Positions 51,526 to 63,885 are shown, counted from the stretch's first letter. The stretch: DNA of 64,000 nucleotides from Neodiprion pinetum (GCF_021155775.2 NC_060235.2:42566701-42630700); one strand, 5' to 3'. The notes: generated by a model from the letters alone, not told the origin. Translations and numbers: made by a program.

Positions 51526-54057
51526 ATGTTATCGCGAATATTCCGTGGAGAAAATGAGAATGCCTCTGTTAAGAGAAAGCGGCAAATTGACACCCTGAAA
51601 ATTTTTAACGACAAGTAAGAGAAAACTTGACTAGATAAATAACGTAACCTCGGGTTAACCTCATCTATTATTTTTTTTCGATCATCCGCTACGTTTTGTT
51701 AACAATATAATGCAACCTCTTATTACGATATATTGCCATCATTACCCAAATAACTTTATTTCAACACTTCCATTTCCTTCGTCATATCATTTTCCGAGTA
51801 TCGCTTAATTCCCATAATATTTCATGTCCCCACCTACCTGCCAGTCGTCATTCCAATTGATTCATTGTTTCAGTAATTGGCTAAAAAATTTTCAATTCAT
51901 CAATCGATTTCAACTATGAATTATATTGCAGCATCTAGCTCAACTTGTTCTAATTCCGTTTCTTTGTAAATTGATCTTATCCTGATAGACATACCTCCTA
52001 CGAAAAATGGTTGAAAATAATTAAATAAAAAGTAACTGAAACCCAAACAAAAGGTTCTCTCAGCAGTCCAACTATATTTACAGGCATTAAAAATTTCATA
52101 GGGATAGACCACGAGCAGTAATGTCAAACCACTGAATTTCGTTTTTAGATCAAAAAAGTCTATCCATGCATTGGATCCGACCTTCTCAATTCTAGTCCCT
52201 GTTCTTTCGTATGTGGAATTATTGAATTTTATCATCAATATCTTTTTGTGTCCACATAGCTTGTATTGTTTAATCATAAGCGAAAAACAATGTTTGCTTA
52301 AAGTAATCAGTTCGCCTATCAGCACATGCTGAGTTCAGTTCATTGAATAAAAGTCTAAATATATATTTAACCTTGGTTGAAGTTGTTGGGATAATTGTTG
52401 AGATTGCGAATTTTCAGCGTAGTCGAACTGAGAGAGGATGTGGAGTACCAAGTTCAGTTTGATGCAGGGGATAAGCGAATGGCTATCATGGTCTCGCTCT
52501 CGCCTGAATTTCCCCTAGAAAAACCTGTTCTCAGAGTATCTCCTCCGATAAATCATCCATGGTGCAACGAGCACAATGAAATCGTCAATGCTCCGGGACT
52601 ATTAAATGTAAATTATAAACTGCTACTTTTACATCTAATATATTAAGAATTAAGCTTTGAATACAATTAAACTGTTTCTGTCTCTTATCCAGTTTACGGT
52701 ACACAGCGACCTTGGCAGGGTCGTCCAAGCCATCATTAGAGAGTTCAGTAAAAACCCACCAAAGCTTATCGAAGATAGTCCACCGTCAGTCTCTTCCGTA
52801 TGCCACAGAGGTTTGTATACATGTCTTAGCACCAATTTGGAATCTAAGTTACGAATTTGCTTTGCATGAATGCATTCACCACTGTTACCCTTTCAATTCA
52901 ACTCTTTGGTACCTAATCAAAAACAATAGCGTTAAAGCACTGATTAGATTAACAAACAATGCATGTATGATAAAGGTCTCTATTTATAGTGTAGAAAAAG
53001 GCCAAAAGTAAATGAAGTAGTCTAATCTTTAAAGGCAGTGATAAATTGTGAAACTTTAAAAACAATACTGTTACAGATTTGAATGATAGAGTATCGCCGT
53101 CCTATGCCCTGCAACAACAATACCCTGAGATACCGTCGACTTCGTATAATTCTTATTACAACACCCACTACCCGCAATATTCGTCGTCAAGTACAAACAC
53201 GAACAACACAGGTTACAATTATAACTACAAAAACTCGGGTAACACATATGCGATAGAGAGTCAAGCTAAGTCCTTTGCTTCGACTTCCCATCTTTCTACT
53301 TATTCGCCGAGTTCTACCAGCAATTCTTTGCACAGTACTAAAGCTCCGTGTTATTCCTCCAATCAATATGCCAACACCCCTTACCTCAACTCGCATTATG
53401 GCGGCACGAATTATGGACAAACGGCGCAGACTAACGTCAGGTCAAAAACACCTCAGTGCTCGGAATTTCCAGAATTAAACGATCTGAGTACAGAGGAACT
53501 GCAAAAACTCGGTGGTAATGTCGATAGATTAGACGAGTTTTTGGAAAAGCATTCCCAGATAAAGGATCTCAATACCACAGTAGAAGACACCATCGATTGG
53601 GTCGAAAATACAGCCAGTAAGTTGGAATGAATAATACAGTTAATGGTATATCTTATAGGTATTTGGATTAAAGACTGTCAATATTAATAACCTGTCGAAT
53701 TGTTACTCAGGGGGAAATCTGCTGAAGGAATCTGAACTCGAAGAACTTAGAAATCAAGTAGCGGAGAAAGCGGAAAGAGTAACGATTCTAAAAGCTAGAT
53801 ATGACCAGCTTAATCAGAAGTACAATAAATTATCAGAAGTGTTCACGCCAGATCACATAAAGAACTGCTTAAAACATGCGGCTGACGAAAGCCATGAAAA
53901 GAGTGAAGCGATTGCGGAAGATTTTTTGAACAGAAAAATTGATGTCGAACGTTTTTTGAGCACTTACGTAGAATGTCGAAAGCTTGGACAGGCACGGCGA
54001 ACTAAGGAAGAAAAGTTAGCTCACCAATTGAACGAACTGAAACGGGCTGGTTACTAA
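51526..54057 (+). CDS. Vps37A: VPS37A, ESCRT-I subunit
   Basis: Five exons: 51526-51614, 52418-52607, 52693-52810, 53077-53616 and 53712-54057 (the last may start at 53711, which keeps phase exactly), about 427 residues. The start MLSRIFRGENEN follows an in-frame stop. KRQIDTLKIFN and then VELREDVEYQVQF, FPLEKPVLRVSPPI and FTVHSDLGRVVQAIIREF form the UEV-like domain typical of the A paralogue. A Tyr/Ser/Asn-rich linker (residues about 140-250) follows. The C-terminus is the Mod(r) domain (ELNDLSTEELQKL, DFLNRKIDVERFLSTYVECR). VPS37 assembles with TSG101, VPS28 and MVB12/UBAP1 to sort ubiquitinated cargo at endosomes (family knowledge). In exon 3 an earlier donor after SVSS breaks the frame; the donor AGAG|GTTTGT keeps it and was chosen. 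Confidence 0.94.
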
Positions 54058-55524
54058 CAATGTTATTAACAAAAGTGTAAAATTCCGTTTTTCTATCTAA
54101 CCCAATGAACTGTACATAATATTTAGTTAAATTAAATGATAATTGCGAATTTGAAATTGTGCATTTACATACTATACATCATACTTGTCAGTGCTGCTAC
54201 TAGCATCGAAAATAATTCTAAAATTATCGAACACACGATGTGCTACAGAAGGAACGTTATCATGTTATGTGATAGGTTTCAAATTAATTTGACTCAATGT
54301 CATAACCATCAATTTGAACATCAAATTAATTTGAAAAGTGATTTGGCGATGGCTTGCAATGTATTTTTTACTACGTAAATATCATGAAATACATACAGTC
54401 AATTTTATTGCATTACACGCTGTGTCGTCTGGTTTTGTAAATGTTCCTAATATTGTAATAGTATTAGCTAATGCGAGAATGTTAAAACATGTAGGTTGAA
54501 AAAAACCTAAACCTTGCTTTGACAGACGTCAAGATGAAACACAGAAAAGACACGGAGCTCTGATAGCAGCATTCATTCGTCCAATATACTCATTTCATAT
54601 CTAGTCTATCGAGTGAAGTTAATTGATATTGACTCGGAGAAATTAATCAACTCGTAAAACAGGTGACTCATTCCTTCATTACTTACATCGAACTGATAAT
54701 GATCATCCCAAAGATTTGATAGTATTCAGTTATTTTTTTGAACTTAAAACAGCACTGCATATTATATGTCTATAAATAACTTGCACTCATATAGACGAAT
54801 TATGCTGCAATCGAAATTCTGTCATAGGGCCAGTCAAGTGGTGTTGATAGTTCAAAAGTAATAAAATTTTCAACACCAGTTGCTGGTTCGTGAGCTTATG
54901 TTGAGTTGAAAAATGTGCATTCTTGAAACACGCATTATGCTTCACATTGGTCTTGCATTGCTGTGTCTACTATAAGGATTGAAAATCTTTAGTGATAATT
55001 GTATCATACTAGGATTTCTGAAAATATAAACGATTATTTATACTCACTAGTGTATTCATTTCTCTTACAAAAGTAGGTTCAACAGACACCCAACTTGAAC
55101 TATAAAAAACCAAATTTTGCATCTTTCGGTTTAGATTTATTGGTGTCTTTAATATTTACAATATACGTTTGTATTGTATAATTATTTGGGTCAATAGATT
55201 TGTAGATTTTGATACAAAATGCATATAAATATAAAAATAATATATTGAGACTGGTCAAGTTTATACTTGATATTATTACCGTAATATCAATTCGTAGGTG
55301 GAGTATTTTCTTCACGTTTTATTTAGCTATCAAATAATTAATCGTATATTTTTCTATACAATTCGTTGCTCATCCAGGATGATATACTTGAGAATCGAAG
55401 GTTTAATTAGTTACTATCACGAACAGAAAAAAAGTTTTCCTTTAATATCATCATTTTCCCAGATCTTTTCCATAGGTATGAATAATCATACTTCGTAATT
55501 AATAATGATAGAAATTCGATATGT
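54058..55524. other. Convergent gap between VPS37A and PLOD
   Basis: About 1.5 kb between the facing stop codons of VPS37A (plus) and PLOD (minus). It is AT-rich, with no recognisable exon, and probably holds both 3' UTRs. Small open frames here show no domain. Confidence 0.6.
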
Positions 55525-58500
55525 TCAAGGATCGACGAAAGATATCATAATATATCTTGTACCTTTAGTTACCAGCAAACCTTCGTGATAATGAGTGAGT
55601 CTTCCAGGATGCATCAACATCCATCCAGGCTTTGTGTCTGTTACGGAACAGTTGTAACGAATGAATCTGCAGCCACCTCCCTCGTAATCGATTCCTGCTC
55701 TATTCAGAGCAATGTTAATTGTGTAAGTTGAAGAATCGTGATGAGGACGCAGTGACGGCTGCTCGTCGGGACGATATCTGACCATGAAATTCATCAGGGA
55801 CCTCGGTGGCTGTATATTACATGATAAAATGTAATTAGATTCACTAAAGAGGGAATGGTGCTTCAATAGAGTGCATGTGCCAGGTTTTTCACTAATCCTA
55901 CAAGTGTCTACAAAGTAAAATCTTTGAATTCTATGCGTAACTAGCTACTAAATCACAATTAACAAAGAAGCCCAGAATCCATTCCACCAGTAGAACCAAA
56001 ACCGCAAGTCCCTAATATCCTATCGCTTACGTAATCCTCATATCCCAGATAAACCATTTTCTGGAGGGGACTGACATATTCCTTAAGAAACTCTAGCCAC
56101 GTCTCGTCAAGACCAACTTGACTTGCGTGAATGTCACGTGTCGGCACAGCCTCGTAACCCCCATCGAGTCGTGGGTCCTAAAAATATGTAACATGTTAAA
56201 CGTATTCTTACGTCGTGGAAGTATCCTGTAAAGATGAGTTCCTGTAACGGCCTGACATATTCCTTAAGGAAGTACAGCCATTGGGGTTCAAGGTTCACTT
56301 GATTTGTGTGAATGTCCCTTGTCGGTACATTTTCATAACCACCTGATAATCTGGGATCCTAAAGTTTATACAAGAACAATAATCAGTGAAAAATGAAAGT
56401 AAACTTCACTTTCGCATACTGGAAATTGAATAAATCTAGTATTGTAAGTATATTATTTACGTAATTGTAAAATAAATAGCCGATTTAACTTACAGAATTT
56501 GTACCATCGGACCATTGACCAAATGCTTCCATTATTTCGATCAGTTCTTTTGTAAATCGAGTCGTAACAATTGGAAACCAGAATACATCGGGACAGGGCT
56601 ATGTGTAACAAACAGAATTGATTAGTAGAAAAGAGTACAAGTTATTCACTCGAAGAGCAAATTGACCCTCAGACGTTTAGACGTAATAGACGTTTAAATG
56701 AAATATGTTTTAATCTTGATTACAATTTATCGAAAAATACTAGCATGAAGAATTTTGGTGTTACCTGGATTGGAGTCTTATTGGGATTGAAATTTTCCGT
56801 GTAATTCTCATGAATGTATCTCTTTTGCCAGTCTAATTTGTTATCGAATATTTGATATAGGTCTGGGTTTGTCAGCTTGGTATCAAAGTTATCAGGACTA
56901 ACTAGATGCCCGAATTCAACTCTGTTGCTAACATACATGAAGATATCTTTCTCCCTGTTGCTGTAAGCGAAGGACATGCTCACGTCCAAATCTCCCACGG
57001 AGTATGATGGCCGCGTCTCCTTATTATTTATAAGCGAAGCATTTATCAGGTAGCAGTTGCTGACAAAAGGTACGTTCCACAAGCCTCTGAAAACGTACAA
57101 AAAATCCCTGTCAAAGTATTTACTTTTGAAGTTGTTCCTCAAAAAATCTGGCAACAGACTCGTTGAGAATGTGCGATGGATGCTCGTGACATAAATTCTG
57201 AGGATCTGCAAGGCTTGTTTGCCATATGATTTAAAATAGAAATAGTCATAAACAGTGTGTGCGTGCGATCATAGAGTGCTTTTATATGGAGAAGTACAGA
57301 CAGCTATTACTCTGTTTTTCACAGGACGTTATTTAATGTTTTGGCGGGCAGCAGCCCTGATACCGTGATTGGCCAATGGAGTTACTGGTGATAACTAATA
57401 CATAATTATCCAATTGAGATTCATAACTCTTGACACTCCGGTGACCGCGAGTCTATCGCGCCTGGTTCATTCATATTTTTGGCTGGAGAGGCGGAGAGAA
57501 CCTTTCTCCAAAGGGATTAACATACAGTCTGCTTAAAAGTATCCAAATTTTCTGGTAAGGAAATCTCCGGTATATCTGATTATTATTTACATACGGTTAA
57601 TTGTTCCCTTAATTCCATTAATTTAAAAAATTTTCATATCTTGTTACGATAGGATATTCCTTTTGAAATGCGATCAAGCATGCTGCTGAATAAATAAAAC
57701 TTTGTGAACTTGAAGTTGAAGAGTGTATGTAATTAATAATAATATTTTCCGAGAACAGTTACTGGTAAAGGTGGTAAAATATGTTTACGTCGGGGAGTGA
57801 AGCAATTTCAAATTCAACGTCGGTTATCGTAATAAGTTACTTAGTTGTGTAATTCAAATTACAGCAGTCAAATGAGGAAATGGTGGTTGATCCATTTATT
57901 CCTATTAATGACAGCCTGTACTCCAGGCTTGAACGCGGCGAAAGGTGGTGGTGGAAGAAGGGGCGGCAGGGGACGTGGAAGATTGTACGGTTCGCGTATG
58001 CCAATCCTAATTCCACACCAAAACACCGCCAGTACTAATTATTACGAGAACAAAGATGTGGGTATTTTCTAGTAGCTAAGTTGCAATATCTTGAACAATA
58101 GTAATCTGCTCGAATTTTAGGGGGCTAAAATTGTGAAGGCTTCGCATTTCGAGCTGGACTACATGCTGGGAAGAAAAATAACTTTCTTTTGCATGGCGAG
58201 GGGTTTCCCAAGGCCAGAAATAACTTGGTTCAAAGATGGTATCGAGCTCTATCACCACAAATTCTTCCAGGTAACTTGAACCTTTTTTTTCTTTCCAGTA
58301 GTACGCATAATCTTAAAATTTAATGTAATTTTTGATCTGTTAGTATACGTTGACCAATTATTACGCTGTATTATATCTGAGCGTTTGTATAAGGCGAGAG
58401 TTTATTTGAAAAATGTTGTTTTTGACGAGTAATTTGTTTCTGAATCCCGTTTAAGGTGCACGAATGGCCAATGGGGAATGACACGATGAAGTCAAAAATG

Positions 58501-61500
58501 GAAATTGATCCTACGACACAGAAAGATGCCGGTTACTACGAATGCCAAGCGGATAATCAGTATGCCGTTGACAGACGTGGATTCAGAACAGACTATGTTA
58601 TGATCACCTACTAAATATATTTATTTATTGAGTATAAGCCAATTTATGTGAAAAAGATTTGTGAATATCGCCGAGACAATGCTTTTCGAAATTTATAGCT
58701 CACTTCGATACTTCTTGGAACCTAGTCATTTTAGTTATATATATTATTATACATACACATGTGTACAAATGACGATATTCCATTCTGTTCCTGAATCTGT
58801 ACGTGCATTTTGGCTTATATTCAAAAACAGTAAATTTATGTATAAGAGAAGAAAATAAATTATTTCTGCATTACAGTGACCCAAGAGGCAAAATGCATAT
58901 TGTTTCAAAATTCGCACAATGAAGAAAAATTGCCCTACGTGAGATAGACGCGCATACAGAATTGCGACGTGTGGAGAATGATTGAATTTTGTAAGACTGA
59001 TTCGTTCCAATTACTAGATTATTCGTGTTTAAAGTGTTTCATCTGATTTACAGTTAATTTGTATTTTCTGTGGTTAATGTGATTAAACTCTGTTAACATT
59101 ATTCAAATTCAAAAATTATATGTAATGTACATTATTCAAACAATTCAAAAATATGGTACTGCAAATACTATAAACCAGCTGCATTTGTTTACTTTTAAAT
59201 AATTAAAACTGTAATCAAACAATTGTTACTTTATTCTCTTGACCTTATTGACATTGAGAATTCAAGCAGTTACTGTAAAAAACAAAAATAATCCTATCAA
59301 TATTTATTCTCACAATTCCAAGTTCTACAAACGGTAGCTATAGGACACACCAATTCCTGTTGCTCGATAGGTCCCCCTATTCCTATGTTATTAACAAATA
59401 ATTGGCCTGGATGAGGATGATATCATTACAACTTGAACAGTTGAGCGAGTATAGCTGCCGACGATTTGTTTCAGTTATTTTCCAGAACAATTTTTTGTTC
59501 CGCGACGAACAATTCGTACAAAGTAGTCAAAATTTTTGTAAAATACAATGTCGTGGAATATGTAATTGAAAAATGATATATCCTAGAGCGATATCGAGCG
59601 ATTCAAAGTTAGGGTAGACAAAAGTTTTCTTCCCCCAGTAATGAGAGATCATTTCACCAATTCTGAATTAATGAATGCGGTCAATTTCGCTGCCGCATTC
59701 AATTTTACCATGATTATTAATTGAGAAGAATGTTATGCAAGACCAAAGCAGAGATTATGCACATAATATAGTTAGATACTATCTGGAATACGTCTGTAAT
59801 AGATAGGAGAGGACACTAGGGGAGTAATGAGTAGGTGAGTGGCTGTCAGTTGCATTGCTGTTCGGTACCACCGCTAAACGTTTCTTTGGCACAGTGAGTA
59901 GATATTTACCGACCCACTAACTATTTGCTATAAAGTGGTGTAAAAAATATCGTAACATTCAACCTAAGCGGGTGAGAGTTTGCTCTAATGATTAATTGCT
60001 CTCGTATTATAGGATTTTTTAAACTGCTTTTTGCCCATTGTAATTTTCCATTTTCTTTATCCTGTTAATTTATTCGGCAGTCTGCCACGCATAAAACTTA
60101 CGATTATCACTTTGCAGGATACAATGAATTATTCAAAAGCTGTAATATTACTAGCAATCATTTTTCTACATTGTTATGAAATATCTGCAAGAAGAGGTCG
60201 AGGAAGAGGCAGAAGTAAATCGCGAGTTCAAATTGGACTGCCGATCACCGGAAAATACCGAGATCGAGAAAGTGATGAATATTATAACAACAACAATGTG
60301 CGTATTAGAATATATCCGCACTCAAATTGACAGGCTGTCGAGCACAACAGCGATCGGATCGATGCATACTCTGCCGTCAGTATATTCGATGTCAGCAGTA
60401 AGAATTGATCATAATGTCGTTATTTCAGGGTGCCAAAATCTTATCGTCATCGCATTTTGACTATGAATACGTTTTGGGGCATAAAATCGCATTCGTATGT
60501 TCCGCTCGAGGTACTCCGCGCCCCCACATTACATGGTTCAAGGATGGTACAGAAATTTACACTCACCTATACATGAACGTTAGTATAAAGAAGTTGTCAT
60601 CTTCTATACATTAATACGACGACTGAAGTTGGAGTGAAAATTTTTATTCGTTCAACACTTTTCTACTTTTAGATACACGAATGGCGAACAGGAACTGACA
60701 GAGTAAAATCAAAACTGGAAATCGATCCAGCAACGCAAATGGATGCCGGGGTTTACGAATGCACAGCAGATAACATGTATAGTATCGACAGACGATCCTT
60801 CAAGACTGACTTTTCTATTGCATTTGATTAAAGTTTTGGGTAAGGTGGAATTATGTAATGTGTCACTTGCTCGTCACGTTTTACGTTGAAGAAAATATTT
60901 TCAATGATCTTCACCGGTATGCAGAATGTGGCAAAAATACAAATGTATCGTAGTTTTTAACAATATTAACGTACGAGGATTAATTTTCATCCCTTGTCCA
61001 ATTAATCAAATTTTATTTCCTATTAATGTAATTCTTTATCTCCTCTTTCCTCTTCATCACCTCTATCACGGCTACAATCAAATGTGCGTATATTGTGAGT
61101 CTTACCTTCGTTCGTTCTGTACGATTTCCATGTAATCCGAACTCCTGGCATAAAAGCCATCGTCTGTAAGAGCGCCCCAAAAGTTGCTCCAAGCTTTGTA
61201 AGGCCTGACGAGTAGCGGCGCTACTATTCCTCGCTGTTGTTCTACCAATAATTTCAATGCATTCTGGTTGTCCAAGTGAGCTTCCGAGTCGATTGAAAGT
61301 AATCCAGAACATTTTTTAAGCAAGCAGTGTTCACTATTCCAGAAAATAAATTGCATTTAAATACGCTTATCTCTTCACATAAATGGCAAAATAGAACATT
61401 TATTCTTATCAAAATTTGTGTCTCATTTTACTTTACTAAAAATAACTCTGTAAGATATTAAATTGAGCCTCGACAATATCATTGGTTGTTTTCGTCAATT

Positions 61501-63054
61501 CGCAAATTCGGGTTCTTCAAAAAATAAGTTGAATGTAAATTAAATTTGTGATTCCCTTACATTTGCAAATCAATATAAATTGGGCGAATAAAAAGAGATT
61601 AAAAAGTATTGAATATTGGAAGTGAGATATTTTATGCATACTTACAAAGCGAAATCTCTAGCTCTGACTTCGGATATATCATCTTGTGGTAATATTTGTT
61701 TTACGCTTTTGTACTCGTGTGCGTAAGATTCGACGAACTCGTTAATAAGTTCGGAATGATAAGGAACATTGTTGTATATGAACAAATGAAGCTTAGACTT
61801 AGGGTAGGTCTGTTTATAAATTTTCTCAAGAAACTCCTCTAAAAACGGTGTTGGGTTGGCTAAGAATATAGAGATCATTATCACAGGATAATTCTCAACC
61901 TTTGCCTTGTCTAATTCGATCATTTCGTCCCAACAGTTTAAACACCCTTCTTCGGGACTCCAAGCATTTGCTAAGTAATTACCAAGAGCATTTAATACCA
62001 ATTTACTGCGACCATTCCCATGAAGAATAAGCGGCACAGTGTTGTAAGCTACGTTCTGTAGATAAGCGTCATTTCCTTTGAATCTCAGCTCAACGTCAGC
62101 TGAAATATAATTTAGATGAATAATTTTTCAACATTTCAATTATTCTGTCTTTTGCTTGTTTCTCACGATAGCTAATGTTACAATGCTAAGTTCGACGCTC
62201 ACCAACTCCACCGAACAGATTCTGGAATATTTCTGATCTGTGATCCAATTTCATTTGATGTTTTTCCCTGAAGTCACGATCTAGGTACAATTCGGTATAA
62301 AACCTTTGATCGTCATCTCCGTCGCTGAGCTTGGAGCTGGTTAAAATTGCGTAAATATCTGATGCGTAGCCAATAAATCCACCAGAATTTAAGTACCGTT
62401 TACCACGACCCACACTTGGATATCTTGACTCGGCGGATTTATCAGGCCAGCAATACTCCTCCGCAGAAAAGAGAACTCTGGCACCAAATGTCCTGAATTT
62501 TTCCACGATAGCTTCAAGACTACTGAGAAATATAACGTCATACCTGGAAATAATATGCTGGCTGATTGATTCGTTTGTTTGTTAACAGGGTGAGTAAATT
62601 GTTTAATTTCATTGACAATTACCCGTCCGTAAATAAAATTATTTTATCCTTATCATCCTTGTAAGGGCGCAGCTGTTCCTTAAATAAATTGACCTTAAAT
62701 CCTCCACCGACAGTGCGATGTACATCGCCTCCTTTCCATGTTTCACCTAATCCAAGCACATGGATCTTGTCTCGAAAGCCGTTGACAACGGCTGATCGAA
62801 TATACCTCTTGTAACCATCAGTCTCATTAGTTGCCACAGTAAATACAAGGACATCTGAAAGAATACATTAAAATATGTTAAAGTAAAAAACTTGTCGATA
62901 TGGTAGATTCAATTTTGCGTGTCCTACTAGGTATGAAAGTTTAGTCGGGAACTTTTACAAAATCGAATACGACATAATGTCGTGAACGACTCAATAAAAC
63001 AGATGCTGTAATAATGTAATTGCATCACGATTGAGATGTACCCTCAGTGAAATG

Positions 63055-63130
<76 letters not shown>

Positions 63131-63560
63131 CAACAGCACATGCACAAGCTATAGCAATAAATCCACGTGCATTTTGTGTAGGAGGACATTAATATGATAG
63201 TAGATGTAAGTCCACGCACGGATATTCATTCAGATATCGGGGATAAGAAATTGTTGATAAACTTGTAAATATTTATAGTTTATGAATAAATTATCGTATG
63301 TATAACATGATTGCAGTAATTATTACTGTATATTCAAATAGTTCGCGTACATTTGTCGGATTTGTCGTGATTGTATGTATTATACGCAATGCGAACAAAG
63401 TATAATGTATGATTGATAAAAGTGTCCAAGATATATTACTGTATCTACCCTGTGTTTTAACAGAACTAACCATATCCCTTTATAAAATTTCGTATATACA
63501 CTAGGATAGAAAGTAGAAGAAATGCTATTGAAACGTACAAATTTGCATTGAAATCGTGTA
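55525..63560 (-). CDS. PLOD: Procollagen-lysine 2-oxoglutarate 5-dioxygenase (lysyl hydroxylase)
   Basis: Minus-strand exons: 62854-62623, 62543-62203, 62099-61646, 61333-61106, 57086-56765, 56598-56494, then 56358-56212 or 56177-56031, then 55809-55525. They give about 703 residues without the first exon; vertebrate PLODs are 727-738. The N-terminal glycosyltransferase part shows DGYKRYIRSA, the metal-site LFTDGYDVIFL (D-x-x-D), GSGGFIGYA-like NSGGFIGYAS and ILHGNG. The C-terminal Fe(II)/2-oxoglutarate domain has VRYRPDEQPSLRPHHDSST (His-x-Asp) and LMHPGRLTHYHEG (distal His), then the 2-oxoglutarate Arg in GTRY and the typical end SFVDP. It hydroxylates, and in multifunctional forms glycosylates, collagen lysines in the ER. 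The 5' exon is uncertain: a phase-matching candidate ending at 63471 encodes LYVSIAFLLLSILVYI but shows no ATG. Its 4-kb fourth intron holds two genes. Confidence 0.93.
56031..56358 (-). other. PLOD: PLOD tandem duplicated, mutually exclusive exon pair
   Basis: Two exons, 56358-56212 (upstream, A) and 56177-56031 (B), are each exactly 147 nt and phase 0 at both ends. Both begin after an AG acceptor with D-P-R-L and include GGYE, VPTRDIH, FLKEYV and PLQ. By eye 31 of 49 residues match. The gap between them (56178-56211) is 34 nt with GTAAGA at one end and TTTTTAG at the other, too short for normal spliceosome assembly. The two should therefore not be joined to each other, and a transcript carries one or the other. 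The segment lies just before the iron-binding His-x-Asp of the hydroxylase domain. Confidence 0.85.
57872..58614 (+). CDS. Secreted single-Ig-domain protein, oig-4-like (copy 1)
   Basis: Exons 57872-58057, 58121-58270 and 58456-58614 join in phase 0 (164 residues). The ATG follows an AG acceptor (AATTACAG at 57863), so a 5' UTR intron is likely. MRKWWLIHLFLLMTACTPG is a signal peptide, then a Gly/Arg run (GGGGRRGGRGRGR). One Ig domain follows: first Cys in ITFFCMARG, Trp in ITWFKDG, second Cys in DAGYYECQADN. There is no membrane segment. It resembles the insect proteins named after C. elegans oig-4, a muscle-secreted protein that stabilises acetylcholine-receptor clusters; that role here is inference. 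It is nested antiparallel within the PLOD intron 57087-61105. Confidence 0.85.
58615..60123. other. Spacer between the two nested Ig genes
   Basis: About 1.5 kb of AT-rich PLOD intron between the copies. It must contain the 3' end of copy 1 and the promoter and 5' UTR of copy 2. No exon or repeat was recognised in it. Confidence 0.5.
60124..60831 (+). CDS. Secreted single-Ig-domain protein, oig-4-like (copy 2)
   Basis: Exons 60124-60297, 60429-60578 and 60673-60831 join in phase 0 (160 residues). Exons 2 and 3 have exactly the same lengths (150 and 159 nt) and splice phases as in the first copy. MNYSKAVILLAIIFLHCYEI is the signal peptide, followed by an Arg/Gly stretch (RRGRGRGRSKSR). The Ig landmarks are Cys in IAFVCSARG, Trp in ITWFKDG and Cys in DAGVYECTADN. 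The two copies are clearly a tandem duplication but are well diverged outside the Ig core, so it is not recent. An acceptor-like TTTGCAG just before the ATG suggests a 5' UTR intron here too. Confidence 0.85.
63055..63126. repeat. (AAT)n microsatellite
   Basis: About 24 perfect AAT units followed by CAA/CAG-like units, in the intron upstream of PLOD exon 62854-62623. The reverse strand reads as an open tyrosine run that should not be taken for coding. Confidence 0.95.
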
Positions 63561-63877
63561 AGCTTCTGTACTTTTTAATATGGTTTTCTATTTTTGCTAT
63601 GCGAATCTAGACGTTTATTTCAACTAAGGGTAATTAGAATTACAACAACCGTACGAATAGTGTCTATATAACAATTATATGTAACGTGGATAACATGTAA
63701 TATAAGTACAGGATTATAATGCCAAAATTATACAATTATATATCGTATATACAGGGGATAAACTATATTCGATTTATTACATCAATCAACTGCATGGCGA
63801 TAATCGCAGAGCTGTAAGAGCTACACGTCATAAAGGGTAAAGCAGTTAATTATTGATGCAAAGACCAGAATGCATGC

Positions 63878-63885
63878 TGACGTCA
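63878..63885. promoter_or_regulatory. Palindromic CRE (TGACGTCA)
   Basis: A perfect CREB/ATF consensus octamer, in the region where the PLOD promoter or first exon would be expected (minus strand). One 8-mer can occur by chance, and the PLOD start is not located, so its role is inferred only. Confidence 0.35.

Noticed and set aside
52693..52797. VPS37A exon 3 ending at the donor GTATGC after SVSS
   Set aside because: It leaves phase 0, but the next exon needs phase 1; the donor at 52811 keeps the frame.
57087..57205. Upstream extension of the PLOD exon beginning ILRIYVTS
   Set aside because: An AG acceptor at 57087 gives the right phase and restores the conserved RGLWNVPF junction; the extension would break phase with the exon ending at 61106.
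63025..63219. Minus-strand frame with a poly-tyrosine run
   Set aside because: It is the translation of the (AAT)n microsatellite, not a gene.
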